DNA of 64,000 nt from Cellulomonas sp. S1-8 (GTDB taxonomy: Bacteria; Actinomycetota; Actinomycetes; Actinomycetales; Cellulomonadaceae). The notes beneath the pieces are model-generated. The model was not told the DNA's origin. It ran no database searches and saw nothing but the letters and a program-made list of their open reading frames with translations. This document shows positions 37,301 to 49,300 of the stretch, piece after piece; the stretch's first letter is position 1, and each line of letters starts with the position of its first letter. Location: the NCBI RefSeq assembly GCF_026184235.1, contig NZ_CP110806.1, positions 3,596,001-3,660,000 of the forward strand, read 5' to 3'. A program made the position numbers and the translations under genes.

Positions 37301-40300
37301 CGTCGGTGAGGCGGTCGAGGTCCGCGTAGCTCCACTCCTGCCCGTCCCAGCGCAGTGCGGGCAGGTCCGCGTGCTCGGCGAACGACTCCCGGATCCGGGT
37401 CAGCAGCGGCTCGGTGATCGCGGGCCCCGCGGCGGTCAGCTCGGCGCGCCGCCTCGCGTGCTCGTCCGGCGTCTCCAGCGGCAGCTCCGCGACGCGGCGT
37501 CCGGCGTCCTGCGTCATGGCGAGCAGCAGCAGGTCCAGCTGGGCACCGAGGCGCGCGATCGTGGCGTGGTCGAACATCTCGGTGCGGTACTCGATGTCCA
37601 CCACGAGGTCGTCCGTGCGCTCGGCGACGCTGAAGGAGAGCGCGTAGCGGCTCTTGACCCGGCCGTGCGGCAGCGGCTCCATCCGGACGCCGTCGAGCTC
37701 GAGCTCCTCGGTGCCGGTGCTGACGTAGTTGAGCAGGACGTCGAACAGCGGGTTCGCGTCACCGCCGGGCCGGATGCCGAGCCGGGCCAGCACCGCCTCG
37801 AACGGTGCGTCCTGGTGGCCGAGCACGGCCGCCACGCTGTCCTTCGCCGCCGCGACCGCGTCGCGCACCGTGCGGTCCGACAGGTCGGTGACGCGCAGCG
37901 GCAGGGTGTTCACGAACATCCCCACGGTGTGCTCGCTCCCGGGGACGTGCCGGCCGGACACGGCCGTGCCCAGCAGGAACTCCCGCTGGCCGCTGTACAG
38001 GCCGAGCACGCGGGTGAGGGCGGCGAGGAACACCATGTACGGCGTCGCGCCGCACTCCCGGGCCAGGTCGGTCACGGCCCGACGGCTCGCCGTGCAGGTC
38101 AGGCCGTGCCGGTCGCCGTCGAGCGTGGCGGGCTCCGGCGGGGTGCGGTCCGCCGGGAGCTGGAGCCGCGGGAGGTCGCCGCGCAACGCGGTGGCGAAGT
38201 ACTCCACGTCCGCATCGAGCCGGCCGGTCTCCGCCAGCCGGGCCAGCGCGGCGACGTGGTCGGCGTACGGCAGGGGCGCCGCGGCCGGGGACCGGCCACG
38301 CAGAGCGCGGGAGAGGTCGTCGGCGATGACGCCCAGGGAGGTCTGGTCCCCGACGATGTGGTGCAGGTCGAGCAGGAGGTAGTGCAGGTCGTCGCGGACG
38401 CTCAGGATCTCGACCCGCAGCAGCGGGGCGTCGGTGAGGTCGAACGGCCGCGGCCCGGCCGCGAGGCGGGCCTCGACCTCGGCAGCGGTGGCCGTGACGA
38501 CGCGGACCACGTCCGGCACCTCGGTGCGCACGCGCTGCACCAGCGTGCCGTCGTCGGCCAGGTGGAACGACGTGCGCAGCTGCTCGTGCCGCCCGACGAT
38601 CTGCCGGAACGCGTCCCGGAGCCGCTCGACGTCGAGCCGGCCGGTCACCCGGTACGCGATGGCGAGGTTGTACGCCGTGTCGTCGTCGCGGAGCGCGCAG
38701 ACGGCGTACATCCTGCGCTGCGCGGGCGACGCCGGCGTCTCGACGACCTCGGCAGGGGCGGGGCGTGCGGGGTCGGTCGACGGCGGGGTCGGCGTGGACG
38801 CCTGGGTCTGCGCCGCCCTGGCGGTCAGGAGGGTGCGGATCGCGGCGTAGCTCGCGTCGGTGAACATCTCGCCGACGGTGATCGCGACGCCCGTGCGCTT
38901 CTCGACGAGCGCGGTGAACCTCACCGCGGCCAGGGAGTCGCCGCCCGAGCGGAGGAAGTCCGCGTCGTCGGTGGGCTCGGAGCCGAGCACCTCGACCCAG
39001 GTCCCGCGCACGGCCTCGTGGTCGAGGCCGGTCGTGACCGCCGGAGGCTCGACGTCGGACGCGAGGCCCAGGTCGTCCCAGCGGATGTCGGAGAGGAAGG
39101 GACGCGGCTCGAACGCGTAGCCCGGCGCCGGGACGCGCCGGCCGTCCGCGCAGAACAGCGTCCTGTCGACGTCGGCACCGCGCACCCAGCGGGTCGCGAG
39201 CACCCGCCGCAGGACGTCGAGCGTGACCAGGCCACCCGTCTCGGCAGGGGTGATCACCTCCGGCACCGCCTGCAGCGCCCGCTCCGGCGCCGTCCCGGCC
39301 CTCAGGTGCCCCATCGCCTCGCCGGAGCTGATCTCCGCGGTCGCGACGCCGAGGGCGATGCGCAGCAGCCGGTCGTCCCCGACGCGTGCGTGCAGGCTGT
39401 CGGGCCCGGCGAAGCGGGCGATCGCCACCCGGACCACGAGCTGGGAGATGCGATCGATCGGGGGGTTGTCCGGCGTGCCGACGTCGGACAACGCCGCGCG
39501 CACCTGGGCACGCAGGCCGTCCTCGAAGACGCTGAGCACGAGGTTCAGCGCCCGGACGAACGGCTGACCGGCCGGGGAGGTGTCGTCCGGCAGGCCAGCC
39601 GGGAGCGTCAGCCGCACCCCGTCCGACGCGTCGATCGCGAGCGCGTGCGCTCCCGGCTCGATCCACTCGAGGGCTCCGCCGGGCACACGGATCGCGGCGG
39701 CGCGGTGCTCGAACTGCGCGCGGCCCCGGGCCAGGGTGGCCGAGACGTCGAGCGCCGGGCCGCCCGCACCGAGGAAGTCCGCCAGCGCGTCCTGCATCCG
39801 GCGCCGGGACCTCTCGGTGCGCGCCGAGACGGGGAAGAGGCACTCGCCGCCGTCGTCCCTGTCCGACGGCTCCGGGCGCACCGGGGCGGGCTCCAGGATG
39901 ACGTGCGCGTTGGTGCCGCCGATCCCGAAGGAGCTCACGGCGGCGAACGGCACGCCCCCGGCAGGGGCCGTCGCCCGGGTGGGCACGTAGATCGAGCCCG
40001 CGGCGTCGATGCCCCGGTTCATGGCCGTGAAGTTGGCCATCGGCGGGATGATGCCGCGGTGGACGACGCCGACGGCGCCGAAGAACCCGGCGACGCCCGC
40101 GGCCGCGTCGAGGTGGCCGACGTTGGCCTTGGCCGCGCCCAGCGCGACCGGGCGGCTCCCGCCGTAGACGTTGGCGAGCGCCTGGTACTCGATCGGGTCG
40201 CCGTGCACGGTGCCCGTACCGTGGGTCTCGACGTAGATGACGTCCTCGGCCTCGACGGCGGCGTCCGAGAGGGCGCTGCGGATGACCTGCTCCTGACCGC

Positions 40301-43300
40301 GCACGCTCGGAGCGGTGTAGCCGACCTTGGCGCGGCCGTCGTTGTTCGTCGCGCTGCCGGCGATCACCGCGTAGATGTGGTCGCCGTCGGCCAGGGCCGC
40401 GTCGAGCGGCTTGAGGAGGACGACGCCGACACCCTGGCCGCCGACCGTGCCGTTGGCGTCCTGCGAGAAGGGGCGGCACACGCCGTCGGCCGAGAAGATC
40501 ATCCCCTCGTGCCAGGTGTAGCCCTCGGTGCGCGGGAAGTTGAGCGCGACGCCGCCGGCGAGCGCCATGTCGGCCTCGCCCTGGCGCAGGCAGCTGACGG
40601 CCTGGTGGATGGCGACCAACGACGTCGAGCACGCCGTCTGCACGTTCACGGCGGGGCCGGTGAGGCCGAGCTTGTAGGCCACCTTCGTGGCGAGGAAGTC
40701 CTTCTCGTTCATCGTCATCGCCTCGAACGCCCCGATCGGGTCGTCCTTGCGCCGCAGGAACCGGGCCATCCAGGCGAAGTTCGTGCCGCTGCCGGCGAAG
40801 AGCGCGATGTCGCCCGGGAACTCGCCGGGCACGTAGCCGGCGTCCTCCAGCGCGTGCCAGGCGGTCTCGTGCAGGAGCCGCACCTGCGGGTCCATGGTCT
40901 CGGCCTCGTGCGCGGAGTACTCGAAGAAGTCCGCGTCGAAGGTGTCGGCAGCGACGTACCCGCGGGCGTTGACGTAGCGCGGGTCGTCGACGGTGGCCTC
41001 GTCGAACCCGGCGTCGAGCAGCTCGTCGCGCGTGAAGCGGGAGATGCTGTCGACGCCGGCGAAGCGGTTGTCCCAGTACTCGGCGACGGTCGCGGCGCCG
41101 GGCAGGACACCGGCCATGCCGATCACCGCGATCTTGCGGCCCGGGTCCTGGGCCTCGGCGTGCTGCCGCTGATCCGCCCACTCCGTGATCCCCATGATGT
41201 CGACCGCGGCGATGGTGCCGGTCTCGTCGGCAGCGGGGGGACCTGCCGCGGCGGGACCTGCCGCGGTGGGGCCTGCCGAGGAGTCCGCCCGACCGGGGCC
41301 GGTCGCCGGGACCGCCCGATGACCGAGCGCCTCGGCCAGGGCCCGCGGCGTCGGGTTCTCGAAGAGGCGGACGAGCGGGATGCTCCGCTCCAGCTCCTCG
41401 CCGAGACGGTTGTTGACCAGCATGAGCTTGTAGGAGCTCCCGCCGACGTCGAAGAAGTTGTCACCGGCCGAGACGCTCCGCCCGAGCACCTCGGCCCACA
41501 CGCCGAGGATCACCTCGAGCACGTCACCGGCAGGCGCGGTCGGCGCCGTGGCCGGTGCAGTGGTCGTCGGAGTGGTCGGCGCAGTCGGCGCCGCGGTCTG
41601 CCCCGCGGCCGCCTCCAGCGCCGCGCGGTCGACCTTCTTGTTGGGGAGCTTCGGCATCTCCGCGACCTGGCGGAGGCGGGCGGGGCGCATGTAGGCCGGG
41701 AGGGCCGCGTCGATCTGCGCGAGGACCGCCGCCGACCGGTCGGCGGCGTCCTGCGCCGTGTAGTGCAGCACCAGGTCGCCGTCGGACACCGTGGCGACGG
41801 CGTACGTCACGCCGTCGGCACGCATCGCGGTCTTCTCGATCTCGCCGAGCTCGATCCGGTTGCCGTTGACCTTGACCTGGTGGTCGAGGCGCCCGGACAG
41901 CACGATCTCGCCGTCGGGCCGCAGGTACCCGGCGTCGCCGGTCCGGTAGACGCGCACGCCGGGCAGCTCCCGCAGGGTGGTGAACGCCGCCGCCGTCTTC
42001 TCCGGGTCGTTGATGTAGCCGACGGCGAGCCCCTCGCCCGCGATGCACAGCTCGCCCGGTTCGCCGGCGGGCAGGATCGTCCCGTCCTCGCCGACGACGA
42101 TCACGGCGGCACCGGACACGGCGCTGCCGATCGTCACGTCGTCACCGGGCGCGAACTCCTTGACGGTCGCGGTCACCGTGGTCTCGGTCGGCCCGTACAT
42201 GTTGAAGACCCGTGCGCCGCTCTCCTGGAGCAGCAGCGCCAGCAGGTTCTCGGAGAAGTGCTCGCCCCCGCAGACCACCACCCGCAGCGCGGGCAGCTGG
42301 GCGCGGAACAGCCGGTTGCCGCAGAGCGCCGCCATCTTCGACACCGGCGCCTGGATGTGGGTCACGCCGTACGCCTCGACCCGCTGGGCGATCGCGGCGG
42401 CGTCCTTCTGGTCGTCCACCGGGCACATGTGGACCGCCGCACCCGAGGCCAGGGGCAGCAGGCTCTCGAAGGTGAAGATGTCGAACGTCGGGTCCGCCAG
42501 GCTGATGATCACGTCGCCCGGCGCGAAGATCCCGCGCGCGGCGTGGTCGTGCCACAGGTTCGTCACGCCACGGTGCTTGACCTGGATGCCCTTGGGCCGG
42601 CCCGTGGACCCTGAGGTGAACACCGCGTACGCCGGGACGTCCGGCCCGACGACGGGTCCGGCGGGGCGTCCGGCGGGGGCGGGTGCCGTGCGCGCCGTGC
42701 AGGTGGTGAGGTCGAACACCGTGCCGACGGCCGGCGCGGCCGCGAGACCCGGCTCCGCGAAGGCGAACCTCGGCGCCGCGTCGGCGAGGATCCGCTCCTG
42801 CCGCGCGACGGGCTGCTCGGGGTCGATCGGCAGGTAGGCGCCGCCGGCCTTGAGGATGGCCAGCTGCGCGACCAGCAGGTTCACGTCCCGCCGGGTGAAC
42901 AGCGCGACGTGCTCGCCGAGCCGCAGCCCGGCGTCGACCAGGCGCGCGGCCTGCGCGTTCGCCATGCCGTCCAGCTGCGCGAACGTGTAGCGATCACCGT
43001 TCCCGTCGATGACCGCGACGGCCGCCGGGTGCTCCGCCGCCCGCTGCGCGACGAGCTCGTGCACCGGCGTGAACGGGGCGGCGACGAGCCGGGCGCGGAT
43101 CGCGTCGGTCGGGGTGCCGAGCGGGATCCGGCCGATCGGGAGGTCGTCGTCCTGGCACGCGGCCACCAGGAGGGCCTCGAAGCACATGACCAGCCGCTCG
43201 ATCGTGGCCCGGTCGAACAGCCCGGCCGCGTAGTCGAGCTCGACCGCGAGGCCGTCGGCGGTCTCCGTGCAGGTGATGACGAGGTCCATGGCGACGCCCG

Positions 43301-46300
43301 CCGGCCTCACCTCGAGCTCGCGGGCCGCGATCCCGTCGATCGCGACGTCGTGCCGCTCGATGTTGTGGTAGTCGAACGACACGTCGCACAGCGGGTGCCG
43401 GCCGGGGACCCGCTCCAGGCCGAGCGCGTCGACGACCCGGTCGAACGGCACGTCCTGGTGCTGCAGGGCGTCGACCACCGCGCTGCGGCTCGCGTCGAGG
43501 TAGTCGCCGAACGACGTCGTCGGCTCCGGGCGGAGCCGGATCGGCATCATGTTGACGAACATGCCGACCATCTCCTGCGTCTCCGCGAGGGTCCGACCGG
43601 CCACCGGCGCGCCGATCACGAGGTCGTCGCGGCCGGTCGTGCGGGCGAGCGTCGCGCCCCAGGCGGACAGCAGGACCATGAACGGCGTGGCGTCGTGCGC
43701 CTCCGCGAGCACCCGCACGCTCCGCATGCGGGCAGGGTCCAGGTGCTGCTTCACGCGTCCGGCTGCCCCGTCCCGCGCGGCGCCGCGCGGCCGGTCCGTG
43801 GTGAGGAGCGCCGCCGTCGGCGCGTCCCGCAGGGTCTCCAGGAGCTGCGCCGCGGACTCGGCGACCAGCCGGGCACGGGTCTCGTCGTGGTGCACGACGA
43901 CGTCCTTGTAGTGCACGTCGAGCGGTTCGAGGTCGCCGGCGTACAGGGCGCCGAGATCGCGGGCGATGATCTCGGCGGAGACCGCGTCGGCGACGATGTG
44001 GTGGATGTCGAACAGCACGAGGCTGCCGCTGCTGCCGCCGTCGACCACCTCCATGCGGAACAGCGGGCCGGTGCCCAGGTCGAAGGGCCGCACGAAGCGG
44101 TCCATGAGCCCGTCGACGACGTCCTGGCCCACGTGTGCCGCGGTGGAGAAGACGAGCGGCAGCGGACCGGTCGTGCCGGGATCCGCGATCGCCTGCCGGA
44201 GCCCGCCGTCGCGCAGCGCGAAGGTGGTGCGCAGCGGCTCGTGCCGCGCGACCAGGCGGCCCACGGCGGTGCGCAGCGCGTCCGGGTCGAGCGTGCCGTC
44301 GAGCCACGTGGCGGACGCCATGTTGTAGACGAGCGCGGCGGGGTCGAGCTGCGCCGCGATGTACATCCGGACCTGCGCAGGGCTGAGCGGGTAGTCGTCC
44401 TGCGCGGGTGCGGGTGCCAGGCGGTGCACGCCCGCCGACGGCGCACCGTCCGCCGCGGCCCGCGCCGCCGGGGCGAACCGCTCCGCGAGCGCCGCGGGCG
44501 TCGTCGCCGCGAACACGTCCGCGACGGTGACGACCACCCCGAGCCGCGAGCTGAGCAGTGCGGCGAGCCCGGTCGCCTTGAGCGAGTCCCCGCCGAGCGC
44601 GAAGAAGTCGGCGTCGGCGGCGACCTCCGGGTACCCGAGCACGGCGACGAACGTCGCCTGCACCGCGGCGACGAGGTCGACGTCACCGCCGGCGGGACCG
44701 GCCACGTCGGCGGACGGGGAGGCAGGCAGGGGCCGGACGGCCGCGGCGCCGCCGGAGGCGACCCTGGTGGTCGTGGTGACGGGGTGGGGATGGCGGTCGA
44801 AGGAGTAGGTCGGCAGGGAGATGCGCCGGCCCGTGGTGTGGTGGGTCCAGTCCACGGGCAGCCCGGCGCTCCACAGGGTGCCGAGGGCGTTCAGCAGCCA
44901 CGCCTCGTCCGCATCCTTCTCCGCGGCGCGCTTCAGCACGTGGACGAACACGTGGTCGTGCCGCTTGCCGGGGTCGTGCGCCGCGAACGTCGAGAGGCTC
45001 GGACCCGGTCCGATCTCGACGCCGAACAGCGGCCCGTCCGCCAGCAGCGTCGCGAGGCTCGTGGCGAACCGGACCTCGCCGGTGATGTGGTCACCCCAGT
45101 ACGCCGGGTCCGTCATCTCGCCCGGCCCGACGACCTCGCCCGTGCGGTTCGAGATGATCGGCACCGCCGGGTCGCGCGTCGTGACGCCGGCGACGGCCTC
45201 CTCGAACGCCTTCGCGGCGTCGCTCATCATCGGCGTGTGGAAGGCGTGCGACGTCTGCAGCGGGATGCCCAGCAACCCGGCGTCGTCGAGCTGACGGACG
45301 ACGGCGTCGACCACCTCGCTCCGCATCCCGACCACGGACCGCATCGCGGAGTTGTCCAGCGACAGCCAGACCCCGTCCATCCCCGCGATCACGTCCCGGA
45401 CCTGTGCCGCGGGCGCGAGCACGGCGATCATCACGCCCGGCTCCTGGGCCTGCATGAGTCTGCCCCGCTCACGGACCAGCCGCACGGCGTCGCCGAGCTC
45501 CCACACGCCCGCGAGCGCCGCCGCGGTCAGCTCGCCGATGCTGTGCCCCACCAGCACGTCGGGGACGACGCCGAAGGCCTCCAGCACCTTCGCGGCCGCG
45601 AGCTGCGAGCCGAACAGCGCGAGCTGCGACCACTCGGTGCGGTGGATCCGCTTGTCGCCCTCGGGGCCGTACAGCACGTCGCGGAGCTGGGCCGCCTCGT
45701 CGTCGGCGAGGTGACCGATGACCTCGTCCATCCACCGGCGGAAGAGCACGCCCGACGGGCTGTCGCTCAGGTACAGCCCGCGCCCCATCGCGTGGTACTG
45801 GTTCCCCTGCCCGGAGAACAGCAGCGCCGTCCGCGCGCCGGACCGGGCCTGCGTGGCCGGGGCGGAGCGGAGCCGTTCCGCCCACCGCTCCGCGTCCCGG
45901 GGCTCGGCCGCCGACACCACCATGGTCTTGCGGTGCGTGAGCTGGGCGCGTCCCTGGCACAGCGTCCGGGCGGCGTCGCTCACGGACACGTCCGCGTGCG
46001 TCGCGATGTGCCGGACGACGGCGTCCGCCGTGCGGTCCAGCGCCTCCGGGCTGGCCGCGGAGAACTGCAGCACCTCGTACGCGTTGTCCTGGGTGGCGCC
46101 GGCCCGGGGGCCCTCTTCGACGATCATGTGCACGTTGGTCCCGCCGACGCCGAAGGAGTTGATGCCCGCGCGCAGAGCGCGGCCGCGCCAGGGCTCGCCC
46201 TGGCTGGTGACCCGGAACGGGGTGCTCCGGAAGTCGATGTGGGGGTTGGGGTCCGCGTAGTTGCGCGTGCCCGGCAGGTACCGGTGCTCGAGGCTGAGCG

Positions 46301-49300
46301 CGACCTTGCTCAGCCCCACCGACCCGGCGGCGGAGTCCGTGTGGCCCACGTTCCCCTTCACGGAGCCGAGCAGGACCTCGCCCGCGGGGACGCCCTCGAA
46401 GGCCCGTGCCAGCGACGCGACCTCGATCGGGTCGCCGAGCAGCGTCCCGGTGCCGTGCGCCTCGACGTAGCTGACGGTCGCCGGGTCGATCCCGGAGGAC
46501 TCGTAGGCGGCGCGGATCGTCTCGCACTGGCCGTCCTCGCTGGGCGCGGTGTACGAGAGCTTGCGACGCCCGTCGTTCCCCACGGCCGAGCCCTTGATGA
46601 CCCCGTAGACCCGGTCGCCGTCCCGAACGGCAGCGTCCACCGGCTTGAGCATCACCAGTGCCGCGCCGTTGGAGAACATGGTGCCCGCCGCGCGCGCGTC
46701 GAACGGCCGGCAGTGGCCGTCCGGGGAGAACATCATGCCGTCGGCATAGTGGTACCCACCGCCGTTGGGCAGCTCGAGGGTGACACCGCCCGCCACGGCC
46801 AGGTCGCACTCGCCGAGGCGGAGCGACTGCACGGCCAGGTGCACCGTCAGCAGCGACGTCGAGCAGCCCGTCAGTGCCGACATGGACGGCCCGGTCAGGT
46901 CGAACTGGTAGGACAGCCGCGTGCTGAGGAAGTGGTTCGTGGCCAGCGTGAAGTTCTGGTAGGCGTCGCCGTACCTGTCGGCGCCGATCACCTTGTCCTG
47001 GTACCAGGCGAAGTCGTCGTTGCCACCCGCGAACACACCGACCCGGCCGGGCAGCGCGGTCGGGTCGTAGCCTGCGTCCTCGCAGACCTGCCAGAAGGTC
47101 TCGTAGAGCAGGCGCAGCTGGGGCGAGGTGGCGTCGGCCTCGGCCGGCGGGATGCGGAACAGGGTGTGGTCGAACGCACCGACCCCGTCGAGGCGACCGG
47201 CGGCCTTGACGTACTGGGGGGCGGCGATGTCGCTCTCCGGGACGCCGAGCGCGCGCAGCTCGTCGTCGTCGTAGAACGTGATGCCCTCGGCACCGTCGCG
47301 CAGGTTCGACCAGAACTCGTGCACGCCGCTCGCGCCGGGCACCTGGATGCCGATGCCGATGACGGCGATGTCGCAGGGCACGGCGGCCGGGGCCGTGGGG
47401 GCCGCGGCGGTCTCGGCGGTCTCGCCGGTCCCGGCAGTCTCGGACGGCTCCTGGTGCGAGGGCTCCTCGAGATCCTCGAACAGCCCTGCCTGCGCCTCGA
47501 CCGTCGGGTGCTTGAGCAGCTCCGTGACCCGGACCTCGCGGCCGAACTCCTCCTTCAGCTCCAGCTGGAGGCTCATCAGGCTGAGCGAGCTGCCGCCCTG
47601 CTCGAAGAACGAGGCGCGCGGGTCGAGCGTGCTCGTGCCGAGCACCGTCCGCCAGAGCGCCGCGACGCGCTCGGTGACGGGGGTGCCGCCGGGCGCGGCG
47701 GTGCCGGTGCGTGCCGACGACCCGCGGGTGGCCTGCGCGTCCGGCGACGCCACCGCCTGGTCCCCCGGTGCGGGCAGCCCTGGCGCGGCGCCCGCCTGCG
47801 CCCGCATCGCCGCGAGCTGCTCCTTGAGCGCCCTGCGGTCCAGCTTGCCCGCCGTCGACGTGGGCAGCGCGTCGATCGCCAGCAGGACGGACGGGATCAT
47901 CTGCGGTTCGAGGGTGCGGGCCAGCGCGGCCCGCACGTCGGCCGTCGTCGGCTCGGTGCTCGCACCCGTCGAGGCCCGCGTCGTGTAGAAGCCCGCCAGG
48001 CGCGGCGGGACGACGCCGTCGTCGATCACGACCGCCGCCTCGACGACACCCTCGGTGCGCAGCAGCGCCTGCTCGATCTCGCCGAGCTCCATCCGCACGC
48101 CGCCGACCTTGACCTGGCGGTCGATGCGCCGGATGAACGCGAACCGGCCGTCCTCGCGCAGGTGACCGAGGTCGCCGGTGCGGTACATGCGCCGCATGTG
48201 CTCGGGGTCGCGGGCGTCGTCGAAGAACGGGTTCGCGACGAACTGCTGCGCGTTGAGCTCGTCCCGGTTCAGGTAGCCGACGCCGACACCGGCACCCGCG
48301 ATGCACACCTCGCCCGGCACGTCGACGCCGCACAGGGCGTCGGAGCGTGCCACGACGTAGACGCGGTAGTCGTTGAGCGGCGTGCCGATCGGGGCGATCC
48401 GGGCGGTGTCCGCGGAGGTGATGGTGGTGTGGGTCGCCCACATCGTGGCCTCGGTCGGGCCGTAGACGTTCTCCAGGGAGCAGGTCAACGGCAGGGCGCA
48501 GAACCGTTCGACGATGTCCGCCGTCAGCGCCTCGCCCCCGCTGAACACGTACGTCAGCGACGCGAGGGCGGCCGCACGGTCGCCCGACTCGGCGGCTCCC
48601 ACGAGAAGGCGCAGCATGGTGGGCGTGAAGTTCACGTGCGTCACGCCGGCGGTGCGGATCGCGTCGACCACCGCCAGGACGTCGCCCTCGTGGCCGGGCG
48701 GCAGGACGTGCAGGCGCCCGGCGCCGACCAGCCAGCCGTAGACCTCCGTGCCGAAGATGTCGAACGTGAAGGCCGTCTTCAGCAGGTAGACGTCGTGCGC
48801 CCGCAGCGGGAAGCGTCGTTCCAGGTCGAGGGCGGTGTTCTGGATGTTGGCGTGGGTGATGACGACGCCCTTGGGGACGCCCGTCGACCCGGAGGTGTAC
48901 TCGATGTAGAGGACGTCGTCCGGGGACACGTCGACGTCGGCGGGCCGCACGCCGATCTCGACCCGCTCGTCGTCGCGCAGGGCGACGAGCTCGTCGATCG
49001 TGTCGATGTCGAGGCGCATGACGCCGTCGGGGAACGCGGCGTCCGCATCCGACGTGGTCAGCACGACGGCGATGTCCGCGTCGCGGAAGATCTGCGCGAG
49101 CCGCTCGGCGGGCGTCCCCGCGGACAGCGGCACGTAGGCGGAGCCGGCCAGAGCGGTGCCGAAGACCCCGGCGAGCAGCTCCGCACCGCGCGGGAGCAGG
49201 ACGGCGACGCGCTTCTTCTCGCCGCCCGTGAGGTCGAGCAGGCGGCGCTGCACCACGACGGCCGCGTCGTGGGCCCAGGCGTTCGAGTACTCGCGGGAGG